64,000 bases of DNA from Phalacrocorax aristotelis. Its lineage: Eukaryota > Chordata > Aves > Suliformes > Phalacrocoracidae. Below, in pieces: positions 15,110 to 26,260 of the stretch. The stretch spans positions 132,742,125 to 132,806,124 of the forward strand of contig NC_134276.1 of the NCBI RefSeq assembly GCF_949628215.1, in the 5' to 3' direction. Position 1 is the stretch's first letter; every line of letters starts with the position of its first letter. A model generated the notes under the pieces. It searched no databases. It had not been told where the DNA came from and saw only the letters and a program-made list of their open reading frames with translations. The translations under genes and the position numbers were made by a program.

Positions 15110-18100
15110 GAAAAAAGAAAAAGCAAAGGTGTGTCCTGGATCTCATTCAGAAAGCAGCTGGGGACAAGCAGTGTACAGATTTTACTACTTCTGGAGGTAG
15201 TTGGTTGCAGAGAGGGTAGTGTAGGTTTTCTGGGCTTTTCTTTGAGGGCCTGCTGTTGCCCCAGTAGGCACTGCAGGTTCAACTTATGTCTTGCTATCAT
15301 AGGTTTCACCCCCAGCATGCCCTGAGCATCTTGCTTCGGTCATGTCACAGCTTTTCTTTGGGCCCATGGTGATTTGTATGCATCTTTTCCATGTGTGTCT
15401 GTATTCCAGTAGCTGCTGGAGCACCTGGCTGTCCCATTAGTGAGCTGATCTTTCCAGGCAGGCTTGGTAATGCACTCATCCCTACTCTGGCTGTGAGGAC
15501 TGGTGGACTGTGGACTTTACTGCTCATTAAATGTAGAGCAGAGCAGCTCCCTACTTTGCAGGGAAGGCTTCTAGGCCATGTGCTGAGGCTGTGCTTGCTG
15601 CCTGCTTGCAGCCCTGTGTTGATGGGCGAGAAAGCAAGACTAGCTGTTACATCCCAGCTGCTGCACCAGGTAGAGGATTTTTAGGTAGTACTAAGGGTAA
15701 CAAGAAAGGAAATGCCTTACAAGTAGCTTAGCTCTGGGACAGTATGTCCTTGGTAGCCTACGGGGAGTGCTCTGGTATGGAGCAGACATGCAAAGGGGCA
15801 CTCAGTCTGTTCATGCACATCTGAGAGGTCCTCTTCTATTTCATGTGTCTGGTCTGCAGTTGTGGCCTGAGAAGGCAGAGCCTGGCTGCAGCACAGAGCT
15901 GACAGCTGCTGGCTTTCAGTGTGTGCAGAGTGATGTGGAGAGGAGGATGCTTCAAAGGCAAAAAAAAAAAACCCAAAACAAAACCTGAAAACTATGTGGT
16001 TTCTACAACCAGAATAAGAGTTTCTGAGGGGCTTCTGGGGCATGACCCTAGTTTGGTGCCTCGGGGCATTGGGGTCAGTATGACCAGAGCAGTGGTGACT
16101 GTGGTGAAGGCTGCTGGGAGCAGGTAGCCAGGATCACTCACCGGGATCAGTCATGGGCTACAGTTTCACTGGTGGTTCCTGGTGCTGCCCAGCCCTGTGC
16201 ACAGAGCTAGGCAAGAGCCCAGGAGAGTGACCTACATAGAAAAAAAACAGATGGGAACTGAGCATTGATCTTGCTGCTTTGAGGAGAATACAGAGGCATG
16301 AAAGCATTTGTTTACTGAGAAATAAACTAATGGAAAATAATTTTTGCATTGGCAGGAATGCCAGACCTTGTTTTTCTTCTTTTTGTCTGCTTTCTGGCAG
16401 GACCACAGCTCTGTGGAGTGGAAATAGTGCCAGATACTTGCTGCAGATTGCAGCGGTTGGATATTAAACAGGTTGTTGTTGGGGAAAAATGCATTGTGCC
16501 AGATGTGACAGCCTGAGGGAAGCTGCTGCAGCTCCATGTCTTCAGCTCCAACCACTAGCCAGGCTGAGCTTGTATTCCCACGGTACGCACACATAGATAT
16601 GCACCACGCAAATACGCAGCTAACCATGAAGATAAGGCCAGCCACACAGAGCACTCACACGAACACAGCACCAGCAGCCTCATCCCACCCCCTCCTCTGG
16701 CTGAACAGGATGGAGGTATGCTAGTGAGCATGCATAGATATATATATATGTGTGTGTATTTTTATATATATATACATACATAGACATATGTACAGTGTGG
16801 CTTCCTCCAGCAGCTGGGCTCAGGCAGCCTGCCCAGTAGCTGCCACTCAATCCCAGTCTCACCAGTCCCCCTGATCCTCCAGTAGCCAGCTTCCCCTGTG
16901 GTGCTCTGGCCCCCCAAGGACCTCCAGACTCTTTGGCAGTTGCCAGGACTCCCCTGCTCCCCCAGGCAGCTGGCTCCTCTCTCACAACCCCCTCCTGGCC
17001 CCTCGTTGGCTGCATCCTCACTGCTCCCACACCCTTGCTCAGGCACATGGGCCTTAAGTCCCAGCCCAGCTGCTGACAGCCAGACCGCACGCACACCCCC
17101 TGCATGTGGCAATGAGAGTCCCTCACCCAGGGCAAAGTGTGAACGGAGTTTAATGAGAAGATGGGATGGGCTGCACTGATCAGGCACAGGGCACAGCCAG
17201 ACAAACCGTAACAAACCATTTACATGCAACCGGCCCTTTTTATTGTCATATTCCTCTGTTTTACCACACTTGCTCTTCTACAAATCACCTAGATCCCTCC
17301 TTTTCCTGCCTTTGGTTCCTGCCCTAAACATGCCCTAAATGAGTCTTGTGCAATCCCCACTCTTCCCTGTCATGTGTTCCCATACCCCTGAACACAGCGA
17401 CCCCCCAAGCCCTAAAGGTGCTCTGAGGCTGAGGCTCCCCTGGACAGCCCTGGAAGGGGTCCCAACCAGGTGTCCCTTCCTCTGAGTCCTTAATTTGGGT
17501 TCCCACCCACCATCGTGCCCCTGTGCTCCTCAGGGTGTGTGGGGATGGGCCTTTGGTGGGCTGGTGGCTCCTGGTGTGGGCCTGGGAGCAGCCTGGTGAG
17601 GTGCTGTTTGGGCTCCCCCTCCTGCTGTCATCTGCCTGTGCTCCTTTGTGGGTGTGCAGACAAGCTTTTGTCACACAACCTCCTTAATGATCAGTGTAGT
17701 TAGGTTTGGGAATTTTTTTTTTTAATATAAAACCTACATAAAATGTCTCTCTTTTAAAGATTTGGGATTCCTTGTATAATTTCTCTTGTTTCTTGTAAGT
17801 TCTGTGGTCATCTAGAAACAAAGCAATCGAGCCACATGTTCCTGTCGCAAGACCATATAAAATGTGCCTAGAGGCATACATGACTTCTACCAGTCTGTTC
17901 TTCAGCATAAAGGAACAAGGGACAGGAAGAAAAGCATGTTGTTGCTTTTCCTTCAGCACTGATTTGCTGAAGGGCTCCTTAAAACCTTGGAAAGCAAAGG
18001 CAGGAGGAGCTAGAGTGCTTTATGTGTAGAGAGGTTTTTTTGCGGGGGATGTAGTGGAAAACCACATCATATGCAGGTTGAGGACCAGAAAGTGAATTCA

Positions 18101-19360
18101 GATGGAGCGAGTGTACCACAGGAGAAGAGGTCAGTGCTGGTGAGTAAAGCGGGATGAGGCAGGGGACATGGGCAGCAGCTTGCCGTGCAGCCCTGAGCAC
18201 AGAGGGGTGGTTTGCAGGAGCGGTGATGGCTGGCACACATGTTGTGAGAGAGTGAGACTCATGTCTGATGGTTGTGTGTCCAGCTCAGCTTGGACCAGCT
18301 TATCTAACACTGACACTGTCCAGGGGCTGCGAAGGAGCAAAGTGCACTGGAAGGAAAGGGAGCAGGGCCTTGGACTTTGATACTAACTTTTGGTACTAAC
18401 TGCAAAACACTGGTGGCCATCAGCTCTGAGCAGCATTCCTGGCCAGTAAACACCTGGCTCTGCTTGGCAGCCGATGAGGTCACAGCCACCCACATGCCCA
18501 GGGCTGCCAAAGCTGGGCCAGCACTGATGGCATCTGCTGGGCACTGGCAGCCTCAGCCCTCCCCGGCTCCCCAGCCTGGAAGAGAGGGGCTGAAGCAGCG
18601 TGGCCTGCAACAGGTTGGGGCACCGTACTCCAAAAGCCACTGCCTGGCATCCGGCAGATCATGTCACGGAAGGTTTCATGCAGAGCCTGAGCCTAATTCT
18701 GCTCAATGTGTTAATTAAACCTTTCCCAGAGGGAATGTCTTTCCTCAGAGATATTCACCACCTGAGTGACCGCCACCCTGTGCAGCCTGACTTAACTTTG
18801 AAGCTGGCCTCAATTTGAGCCAGGGAGTCGACAGGACAACGTCCAGTTGTCCCTTCCCACTGAAATTATCCTTCAATTCTTTGGATATACTAATAATTGC
18901 GGCTGCTACCCAGCTAGGAAGGGCCAGGAGCACTTGGGAAGGTACAGTAACATCACAAAGTCCTTCTGGTGAAGGAGAGACATGCTTTTGAGATGTCCAC
19001 GTGGAATTTAATACCAAAAATGGGAAGCTACTGCAGTCAGAGCAGCAAACTAACACAAGTGGTCAGTGGGGAGGAGTATTGCCAGCAGGATGATGAAAAA
19101 AGAAACCACGGGGAGCTCGGGTGGCCGATGAGCAGCAAATCAGCAGCACCCACATTGCTGCAGGAAATGGAGCGTTAGCTGTGGGATGCACTAACAGGAA
19201 CAGTGCCTATGAAATACAATAAGTCTCTTTTTTTGGGGGGGTTACTCAGAGCTGACGTTGGATTTCACATTTGACCTGTCTGAGGCAGCAGAGAGGCCCG
19301 GATTAGGGGGGGCAGGGGTAAGGCTGGTGAGAGAAGGGATGTCTCTGAGAGAGCCCAGAG
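15110..19360. other. TPI1-LRRC23 intergenic region, no gene recognised
   Basis: About 4.2 kb without a recognisable coding exon on either strand. In human this interval holds SPSB2 on the opposite strand. I saw no SPRY-domain or SOCS-box reading frame in either orientation. An AATAAA on the - strand near 17239-17244 (TTTATT on +) is the only hint of a reverse transcript. A TA/TG microsatellite sits at 16735-16795. Confidence 0.6.
16735..16795. repeat. TA/TG dinucleotide microsatellite
   Basis: Alternating TA and TG/TATG runs, imperfect, in the intergenic region after TPI1. Confidence 0.8.
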
Positions 19361-19621
19361 GACGACGCCTGTGGGGATGAGGCAGAGGAAGGCTACAGCG
19401 CCCTGCAGCGCCGCCCGCTCTGCGCCGGCGCAGGAAGCAACAAGCCCCGCCCCCAAACCCCGACGCTGTCACTCCAGCGCGGTGGCCATGGCAGTGGCGC
19501 CGGGCTCCGCCTCCCCAGTTTCCATGGCAGCGGGTCGCCACGGCCCGCACAGCCCTGAGCGGCGGCGGCCGCCGGGCCTGAGTGAGCTCCCTCAGCCGGG
19601 CGGGAAGCGGGACTTGTGGGG
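19360..19621 (+). promoter_or_regulatory. LRRC23: LRRC23 CpG-rich promoter with X-box-like motifs
   Basis: A CpG-rich stretch runs straight into the LRRC23 start codon. It contains two palindrome-like motifs around CCATGG: GTGGCCATGGCAGT (19482-19495) and GTTTCCATGGCAGC (19518-19531). Both resemble the RFX X-box (GTNRCC, 0-3 nt, RGYAAC) with mismatches in one or both half-sites. RFX factors control many ciliary genes, and LRRC23 is axonemal, so the motifs make sense; function is inferred. No TATA box was seen. Confidence 0.55.
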
Positions 19622-22600
19622 ATGGAGGACGAGGAGCTGGAGGGGGACGAGTACAGCCTTCAGGAGGAGGGGGGAGAGGAGGAGGAGGACGAGGAGAAAG
19701 AGAAGGACGAGGCGCTGTCGGAGCAAGAGGAGGAAGAGGTGAGGGAGGGGGCCTCAGCACCCTCTGGCTGTGATTAGGCCAGCCCTGGCTTTGTGCTCTC
19801 TCCTTCTCCCCCAGGTGCCAGGCCCCTGTCCCCTGACGGAGGAGGTCCTGAAGGAGGGCCTGTCTCTCCTCTGCAAGACCAGCAACGGCCTGTCCCACGC
19901 CTATGTGAAATTTGAAGCCAAATACAAGTGAGTGTGCAACACCTGCCCCAGGAGAAGGCATCCTCCTCCCTGGGCATCTACATGGCCACTGATGCCACTG
20001 GTGACCGGCTGTGTGGGGCAGGAGTGTTTCCAGGCCATGTTCTCCAGCTGTCTGGCTTCCAGTCTGTGCCTCAGTGCAGCTTGTCCATCCTCAGCCCTGA
20101 GCTGGGGTCTGCCTCCGCCATAGCCAGACAGACTGGTGGGAACACGAAGGTCCCCCTAGGCTGAGGGGAGCCTGTCCATCCCTCTGGACTGTGGTCTCCT
20201 AGGAGGACCTGAACAGGGTGACCTCCCCACAGTCACTTTAAGAAATATCCATTAAGCATCTCTTCTGTTAACTGCTAACCTTTAAGGCATGCACTTGTAA
20301 ATACAGTGCAACAATTGCCTGGGGATAGTTTGGAACCCCAGCCCCTGTCAGTACACCCACATAACCCTAGACGTAACTAACAGGTTTCAGTAAGACTATG
20401 TCTTTCAGCAGCCTCATAGGTATCTCAACCAGCATTTTCCCACTAGGAAAGTCCTTCCGTGCAATCCTTGGTATTACCACTACTGTCTAACAGACCCATC
20501 CTCCAATCTTACCTTCTTTTCTGCTCTTGTTCTGCCCTCTCTTGACAGCTACAGTTCAATGGGAATAAGTACCCCTGTGCCAGGAAAGCACGTCCAATCT
20601 TACCATTCAGCCTTGTTGACACACAATCTGACCTGTCCCTATCACCTGCCTTTTTCCTCCTTCTCTCCAGCAAGGCTTCCTGGGGCAGCAGGGAAGTGGG
20701 AGAGGAGGATGCCCTCCCTCCAGTAGTGGCGAGGAGCAAACTGAAAGGTGGTGGCAGGGAGAAATATGAGCAATGTTTTATTTACATCCTCACTCCCACA
20801 GGGACTTGACAGACATCAGCCTCCTGGAATGCTTCATTCATCTGCGGTATGTGGATTTGTCAGAGAATAAACTGCAAGATTTGTCTCCACTGAGCATCCT
20901 AACCCACCTGCTTTGGCTGAAGGTGGATGGGAATCTGCTTACCAGTGCCTGCATGCAGGAGCTCCCCTACCTCCAGATCATCAGCTTTGCTCACAACCGC
21001 ATCAAGGATATGGAGGGCATTACTCACCCCAGCTTAGCCAACCTCAGCCTGAAAGGTGATACAGACTACCTCTGCTCATTCTTGAGCACATAGGTGCTCT
21101 CTTTGGGTGGGATTAACTCTCTTCTTGTTTCTTCTTCCTCTGGCACTCAGGAAATAAAATCCAGACAGCGCTGGGCCTAAGTCATGGTCAGTTGTTCAAC
21201 CTGCAAATCCTGGAGCTGCGAGGAAACATGCTAAAGAGCACAGCGGGGCTTGATCTTCCCAAGCTCAAGAACCTCTATCTGGTAAGGGATCAGCCAGGCA
21301 GGGGAGTGGGGCAGAGCTTCTGCAAAGCCTGGAACCTCCAGTCAGTGGGAGGAAGGGAGGAGGCTGTCCCCTTCAAAGCAGCATAATTTTTGTGCTAGCC
21401 CATTCAGTTCAATATTCTCGAATTTCAGGTAGCTATTTCTACACTGTCTGCCCAGATAGTGCAAAGGGACTAGCCACTGAGCAGTGATTCCTCTGCAGAG
21501 AGCGGAGGAGTAGGCAATGTTCAGTGCATTGGGTTCTTCCCTCCTGGCCTTCCATGAGGGAGAGTGGTATTCTCTTCTGGCAGTGTTAGCAAGCCTGTAT
21601 TCTGTGGGTCCCAGGACCCATGGAGGCCAGTGGAGAAAGCAACAGGTTTGCTCTGAGTGGCAGGGGGAGGTGATGCCTCCTTCCCCTCTCTGACAGGCCT
21701 AATCAAATACTGGTTTAAAAACAGCACAATTATATGATTCACACCTTCGGCTGCCAAAAAGACACTGATTGAACATTGCAGCGAAATTAAGATAGGAGAA
21801 GCAATTTCCTAATACCATAAACAATTGCTTCAGGGAACATTTACTCCTAGAGATGCAACAGAAGAAAGTATGTATGGCTTAGCCCCATGCATCACACAGT
21901 GCTACAGCTTGCGAAGACTGGATAGGTGTTCTGAGTCACTACCTCTTAAAAAACAGTTAAAGATGAAAAAAGCTTTGAAAAGCTATATGGTTTCTTTTGC
22001 ATCAAAAGACTCCCTGGCAGAAAACACTGAGGAGACCGCTTGCTCAGATTGTCTGCAATTTTCTGGTAGAAAACTGAGATTTTAGGGCTAGAGGTGCTGG
22101 AGGAAGGGATGAAGTGGATAAGTCACTAGACACAATACAGAATTGCAAAGTAAAACCAGTCACTTTAGTGAATGATTGGAGGGAAGCAAACACTGCACCT
22201 ATATTTAAAGAAGGTTCCTGGCATGACTGAGAAATTTCTGAGCTGCACATATGAAGTGGGCAAATTGCAAGATGTGATTATTAAAACTAGAACAACTGAC
22301 TCATTTCTCAGGAATCTTTGGGGCTTGAATTTGTCTCCCATGTCCGCCTGCTCACTAAGTCATTTTAGAGGTGGGGTCTCTCCCAGTACAGCTTTGCTTT
22401 CTGTATAAAGATTTTGGTACTACTTGAGCTGTGGGTATATGAAGCTGATGCCTCGAGGACAAGGTTCAAGACAAAGGGTTCAATTTAAAGAACCTGAACC
22501 AAATTTGGTTAATGTGTGACATAGTCACAGATTAAATTTAGCATTAAAAAAAGTTATACCTACTAGCAGGAAGACTACGAGCTGGCTGCTTACCATGTGG

Positions 22601-25594
22601 CACTGGTGTCAGTTTGAGGATCACTGCTGTCAGCAGGGCTGCGTTGGTTCCTGGTCATTGTGCAGCAGTGGTGACAAAGGCTAGCTAGAGCAAGGTCAGG
22701 TAGGCAGGAAGGGGAGCGAGAATTATGAGGAACTTATCATAGTAGTTTCTGTAAGAAATGGTGGCATCACCTCTATGTGAAGAACTGGTTTCTAAGGTAA
22801 GGTGATGATGTGAGCGTTTCATTAAAGGAGTCATATGGAATGTTCTTCGGTTTAGGAGGAAAAAACAACCCTCTGAAAAAAATCCATTCTGCATTTGCCC
22901 TGTTAGTGCTTGCAGGGCCAGAACTGTTAAAACTATTCACACTGAAGTCATGAAGAAAGTGAGAGTGATGGGAGGTTACTATTCATTTTACAAACCAGTG
23001 GTTTGTGAGCTACTCACCCCATTTCCCACGCCAGCTCCTGATCTCCTCTGAGGTACAATTTACTGACCCTTCCTGGTTGTTAAATCTGTTCAGATGACCT
23101 TCGCTACATCTTTGCTCCATTTCCCCTTTTTGTCCTTATGTGTTACCCTCTTTACTTGGCCCAGCTGGTCCAGACTTTTCCTTGTCCAGTCTCCATTAGA
23201 GTCCTCCTTTTCTATGAAATGCCCTTTTCTTGAGTGACCCAGTCCTAAACTGTTCTCTTATCCCACCAGTTCAGCCTGTGCCCCTTTCATTAGTCTCAGG
23301 CATTGGCCATGTCACTTCCTGGGTACCAAAAAGGAACACAGAGCAGAATGGCACCTTGCTCCCCATTTCCCATGGAGGTATCTGCACCCTTAGAGACTGC
23401 AGCCCTGAGCCACAGTCGCAAGTGAAGCCCTGCTCAGCTCCACGCTGGAGAACGTGGCGCAGTGGTTGTAGTTACCGGGGATGATCCAAACTTGGCTGCA
23501 CAAGGCGGTGAGCCGTCTGACCTAGCGTTGATGCTAGCACTGCGGTAAGGCCAGCGTTGGGCAGGAGACCTCTAGTGGTCTTTTCCAGCCAAAATCCTCC
23601 CGTGAAACTTGCTGTCATTCAGAGATTCGTATTTCTCCATCTCGTAACTCACATCACAGTGAAGTGAATGAAATTCGATGATGGGGAATTTCAAACAGAT
23701 AGGACACATTCTTCTCACCATAAGATTGTCAGATTTGTTGCAAGAAGTTGCCCTTATGGATGGATAGCAACAATTATACTAGGAAACGCTTAAAATTCAA
23801 CCAACCAACAACCCCCACCCCTCTGCAACCTCTCTCAGGAACACTCAGCCTGCTTCTGCTCCTAGAGGAGTAGAAGGGAAGACTTCTTGGTAGTAGATTT
23901 CTCCCATAAGAGAAGCGCTGACACTGGAAGATCCCTGGACTACATGGACTATGTGACTGAGAGGAGCTGGTTATGCATCCATTAAATACACTTGTTTCTG
24001 GCTCAGGTCTATTCTTTCCCCTCCGAGCTGTTGCTCTCTGAGGCCTTAGGAACTCAGATTTGGCACTGCCATAGAAGGGGGTGCTGTGCTGGCAGTGGAA
24101 TATTCATCTGGGGTGGTTTGATCTCAGTCACTAAGTGATGTTACAGGAAACACTTCTTCAGCAAACTTTCGGTCCTTGAATCTGAATACTTAGAACCTGT
24201 TTGGGCAAGACCCTGAGTAACCTTATCTAGTTTCAGAGAAGGCTGTGTTATGTGTGGTAGGGGGTCTGAAGGGTAGAAAGAGCTTTAAAGGTCAGAAATA
24301 ACTGCTGTTCCCTCTCCCATGTGTCTCCTTTTTCCTTCTGTCTTCCTGCCTCCCTGGTGCTCAGGCCCAGAATGCCATTCAGAGCCTTGAAGGCCTTGAG
24401 CAGCTTGAGCAGCTGACAAAGCTGCACCTGCGTGACAACCAGCTTGAGACCCTGGACGGATTCTGTAGTAGCATGAAGTGCCTGCAGTACCTCAATCTAC
24501 GGTAGGTCCTGCCTGCTTTCTGCCAGTACTAAAGACTCCTCCATCAGGCTGTATTCCCATTTAGGTCTTTCAGATATTCTGGCCCCTCTGGAAGTTGAAG
24601 ACCTGACGGGAACGGGTTGATCTTTACCATCCTTAACTGGAGTTCAGTGCTCAGCTGTCTAGGAGTATAACAGCCAAGACCATTCCTGGGCTTCTCAGAA
24701 AACAATCTCTTCAGTCACTCTTGGACCGCACCTTGCCATAACTCCTCTGGAGCCCTCTCTGTGTGTTCTCTGTGTCCTGGACATGACTGCAAGTGCCCTT
24801 TACTTTTCAGCATTTGCCATACAGGCCGATGGCAATATCAGACAATTCAGTGGACTGTTTAAGCACAGAGAAGTCCAGAGGTGTCCCTTTTGTCCCTCAG
24901 GCTGGGGAGCTGCAGACAGATCTGAATCTTAGATCACAGGTCTGTGATCTAAGGTCTATGGTCTGTCATGCTGCTAAGTTTTGCTTTGTGTCTTGTCACC
25001 TTACTGTTTCCAAGGGACCTCACTACTTGCATGTGTCTCTTTCCCCTGCCTTCTGTGTTTCCTCTTCTTCAGGAACAATGGGATCAGTAGCTTTCAGGAG
25101 GTGGCAAAACTGCAGGTCCTCCCCATGCTGCAGGCACTGGTGCTGTTGGACAATCCATGCTCTGATGAACCCAATTACCGGCTGGAGGTCCTGGTCCTGC
25201 TGCCGCACCTGCAACGCCTTGACAAGGAATTATTTGAGCAAGATGAGCGGGCAGAGGCGAACAAAATCTGTCAGAAGAGACAGGAAGAAGGAAAGGTGAG
25301 AGCAGCATGGTATGGGGAGGAGAAGGAAGTGAAGGGAAAAAGAGAGGGTCAAACATGCTGATCAAGCCTCTCCTCCTCTAGCTTACATGAGGAGAAGGCT
25401 GAGGGAAGTCAGTCCCAAGGGCAGAGGAGCCTGAAATGGAGACCAGGCTTCACAACCCTAGTGCCACTCCCAACCCCACTAGCAGAACTGAGAAGTGAAA
25501 GGGGAAAAGAAGTCAGGCATGGAGTCATTTAACATCTCCCTCTTTCCTTCTTCAGGAAATTGAGGGATCTCTCCAGGGTGATGTGAATGAGTGA
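19622..25594 (+). CDS. LRRC23: Leucine-rich repeat-containing protein 23
   Basis: Known in mammals as a radial-spoke (RS3) component of cilia and sperm flagella. Exons: 19622-19738, 19815-19927, 20802-21055, 21151-21281, 24365-24501, 25073-25295, 25556-25594; all GT-AG and in phase, 337 residues against 343 in human. Residues 1-39 are almost all acidic (first exon, Glu/Asp runs). Residues about 75-290 are leucine-rich repeats of the LRYVDLSENKL / LHLRDNQLETL type, closed by a capping segment (LLDNPCSDEPNYR ... LPHLQRLDKE). The C-terminus is a short charged tail (ERAEANKICQKRQEEGK) and shorter than in human. The start was chosen at the first ATG after the CpG promoter; the acidic N-terminus matches human. 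The fourth intron (21282-24364) is large and carries an old CR1 piece. Confidence 0.95.
22080..22320 (+). mobile_element. Old CR1 LINE fragment in LRRC23 intron 4
   Basis: Sequence around GAATGATTGGAGGGAAGCAA, then CACCTATATTTAAAGAAGG, matches the reverse-transcriptase-upstream part of ancient CR1 (the segment encoding 'DWRxANxxPIFKKG'). It is in the sense orientation and diverged, with no open frame over any length. Boundaries are approximate. Confidence 0.55.
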
Positions 25595-25891
25595 CCCCTG
25601 GTTCTAACACCTGTTCCCAGAGCCAGTCAAGATTTGCTTTCCCCTACATGTGTGGCTATGAAAGTGAGCGCTGCAGGCAGCAGAGCTACCTTCACTTCAT
25701 TTTGCTCCTGGAGAAAAGAGGAGGGCTACCCACCCTGGTCTTGGAAACTACCCTGAGGTACTGCAGCGTGTTTTGCAGTCACTGTTCTCATATGCTCTAC
25801 TCTCAGCAGGCCCAAGAGTGAAAAGGAGAGAGTTACATGTTCTATGGCTCGATCTATGGCTCCCAAAAATCCTACAAGATTTTCTGATTTG

Positions 25892-25897
25892 AATAAA
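25892..25897 (+). terminator. LRRC23: LRRC23 poly(A) signal AATAAA
   Basis: AATAAA about 300 nt after the LRRC23 stop codon. The next gene's likely first exon starts within about 100-200 nt, so LRRC23 and ENO2 are nearly abutting. Confidence 0.7.
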
Positions 25898-25959
25898 AAT
25901 AATTAATGAGCCTGGAGTGACTGGAATTGTTAATCCTGCACATCCCCTCCTATTCCCTG

Positions 25960-26260
25960 GCTCTCCCACCCTCGTCTGTCTGTGTCTGTCTCTGTCTGTC
26001 AGTCTCGCGCTCGCTCGGTCGCTCGCTCTCCATCCTCTACGTGCTGTTTGCAAAGCTTCGCTAAATCCTGACTCATCGCAGCTCTGGGTCACATGCTGCC
26101 GGCCCGGCCCCATCAGGGGCGTCTCCATCCTGCTGCTGCCGCCGCCGCCGCCGGCTCAGAGGACACATCATCTCCCCTTGAGGTCCTACATCCTCAGCTC
26201 CGTCCTCTATCCTTTCTACCAGCACTTTCTCAGTCTCACCTTCACCCCTGCCCTAGGAAG
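25960..26260 (+). promoter_or_regulatory. ENO2: Probable ENO2 promoter and non-coding exon 1
   Basis: A short GC-rich stretch follows the LRRC23 poly(A) signal. It holds a CTGT-rich run and GCTCGCTCGG sequence (about 25975-26030), an AP-1 site TGACTCA (26069-26075), and CTG/CCG trinucleotide runs (26131-26153). A strong donor, AAG|GTAAGT, ends the exon at 26260. The first coding exon has an acceptor at 29341-29342 with only 7 nt before its ATG, so a separate non-coding first exon is required, and this is the best candidate. An ATG at 26093 would be an upstream start if included. The start site is unmapped. Confidence 0.55.

Noticed and set aside
16680-17219. 179-codon - strand frame between TPI1 and LRRC23, considered as SPSB2
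   Set aside because: Contains no SPRY or SOCS-box motif and runs into a TA/TG microsatellite (YIYKNTHTYIYIY).
17239-17244. - strand AATAAA as the end of a reverse gene
   Set aside because: No coding exon was found upstream on - up to the LRRC23 promoter. A single hexamer is not enough.
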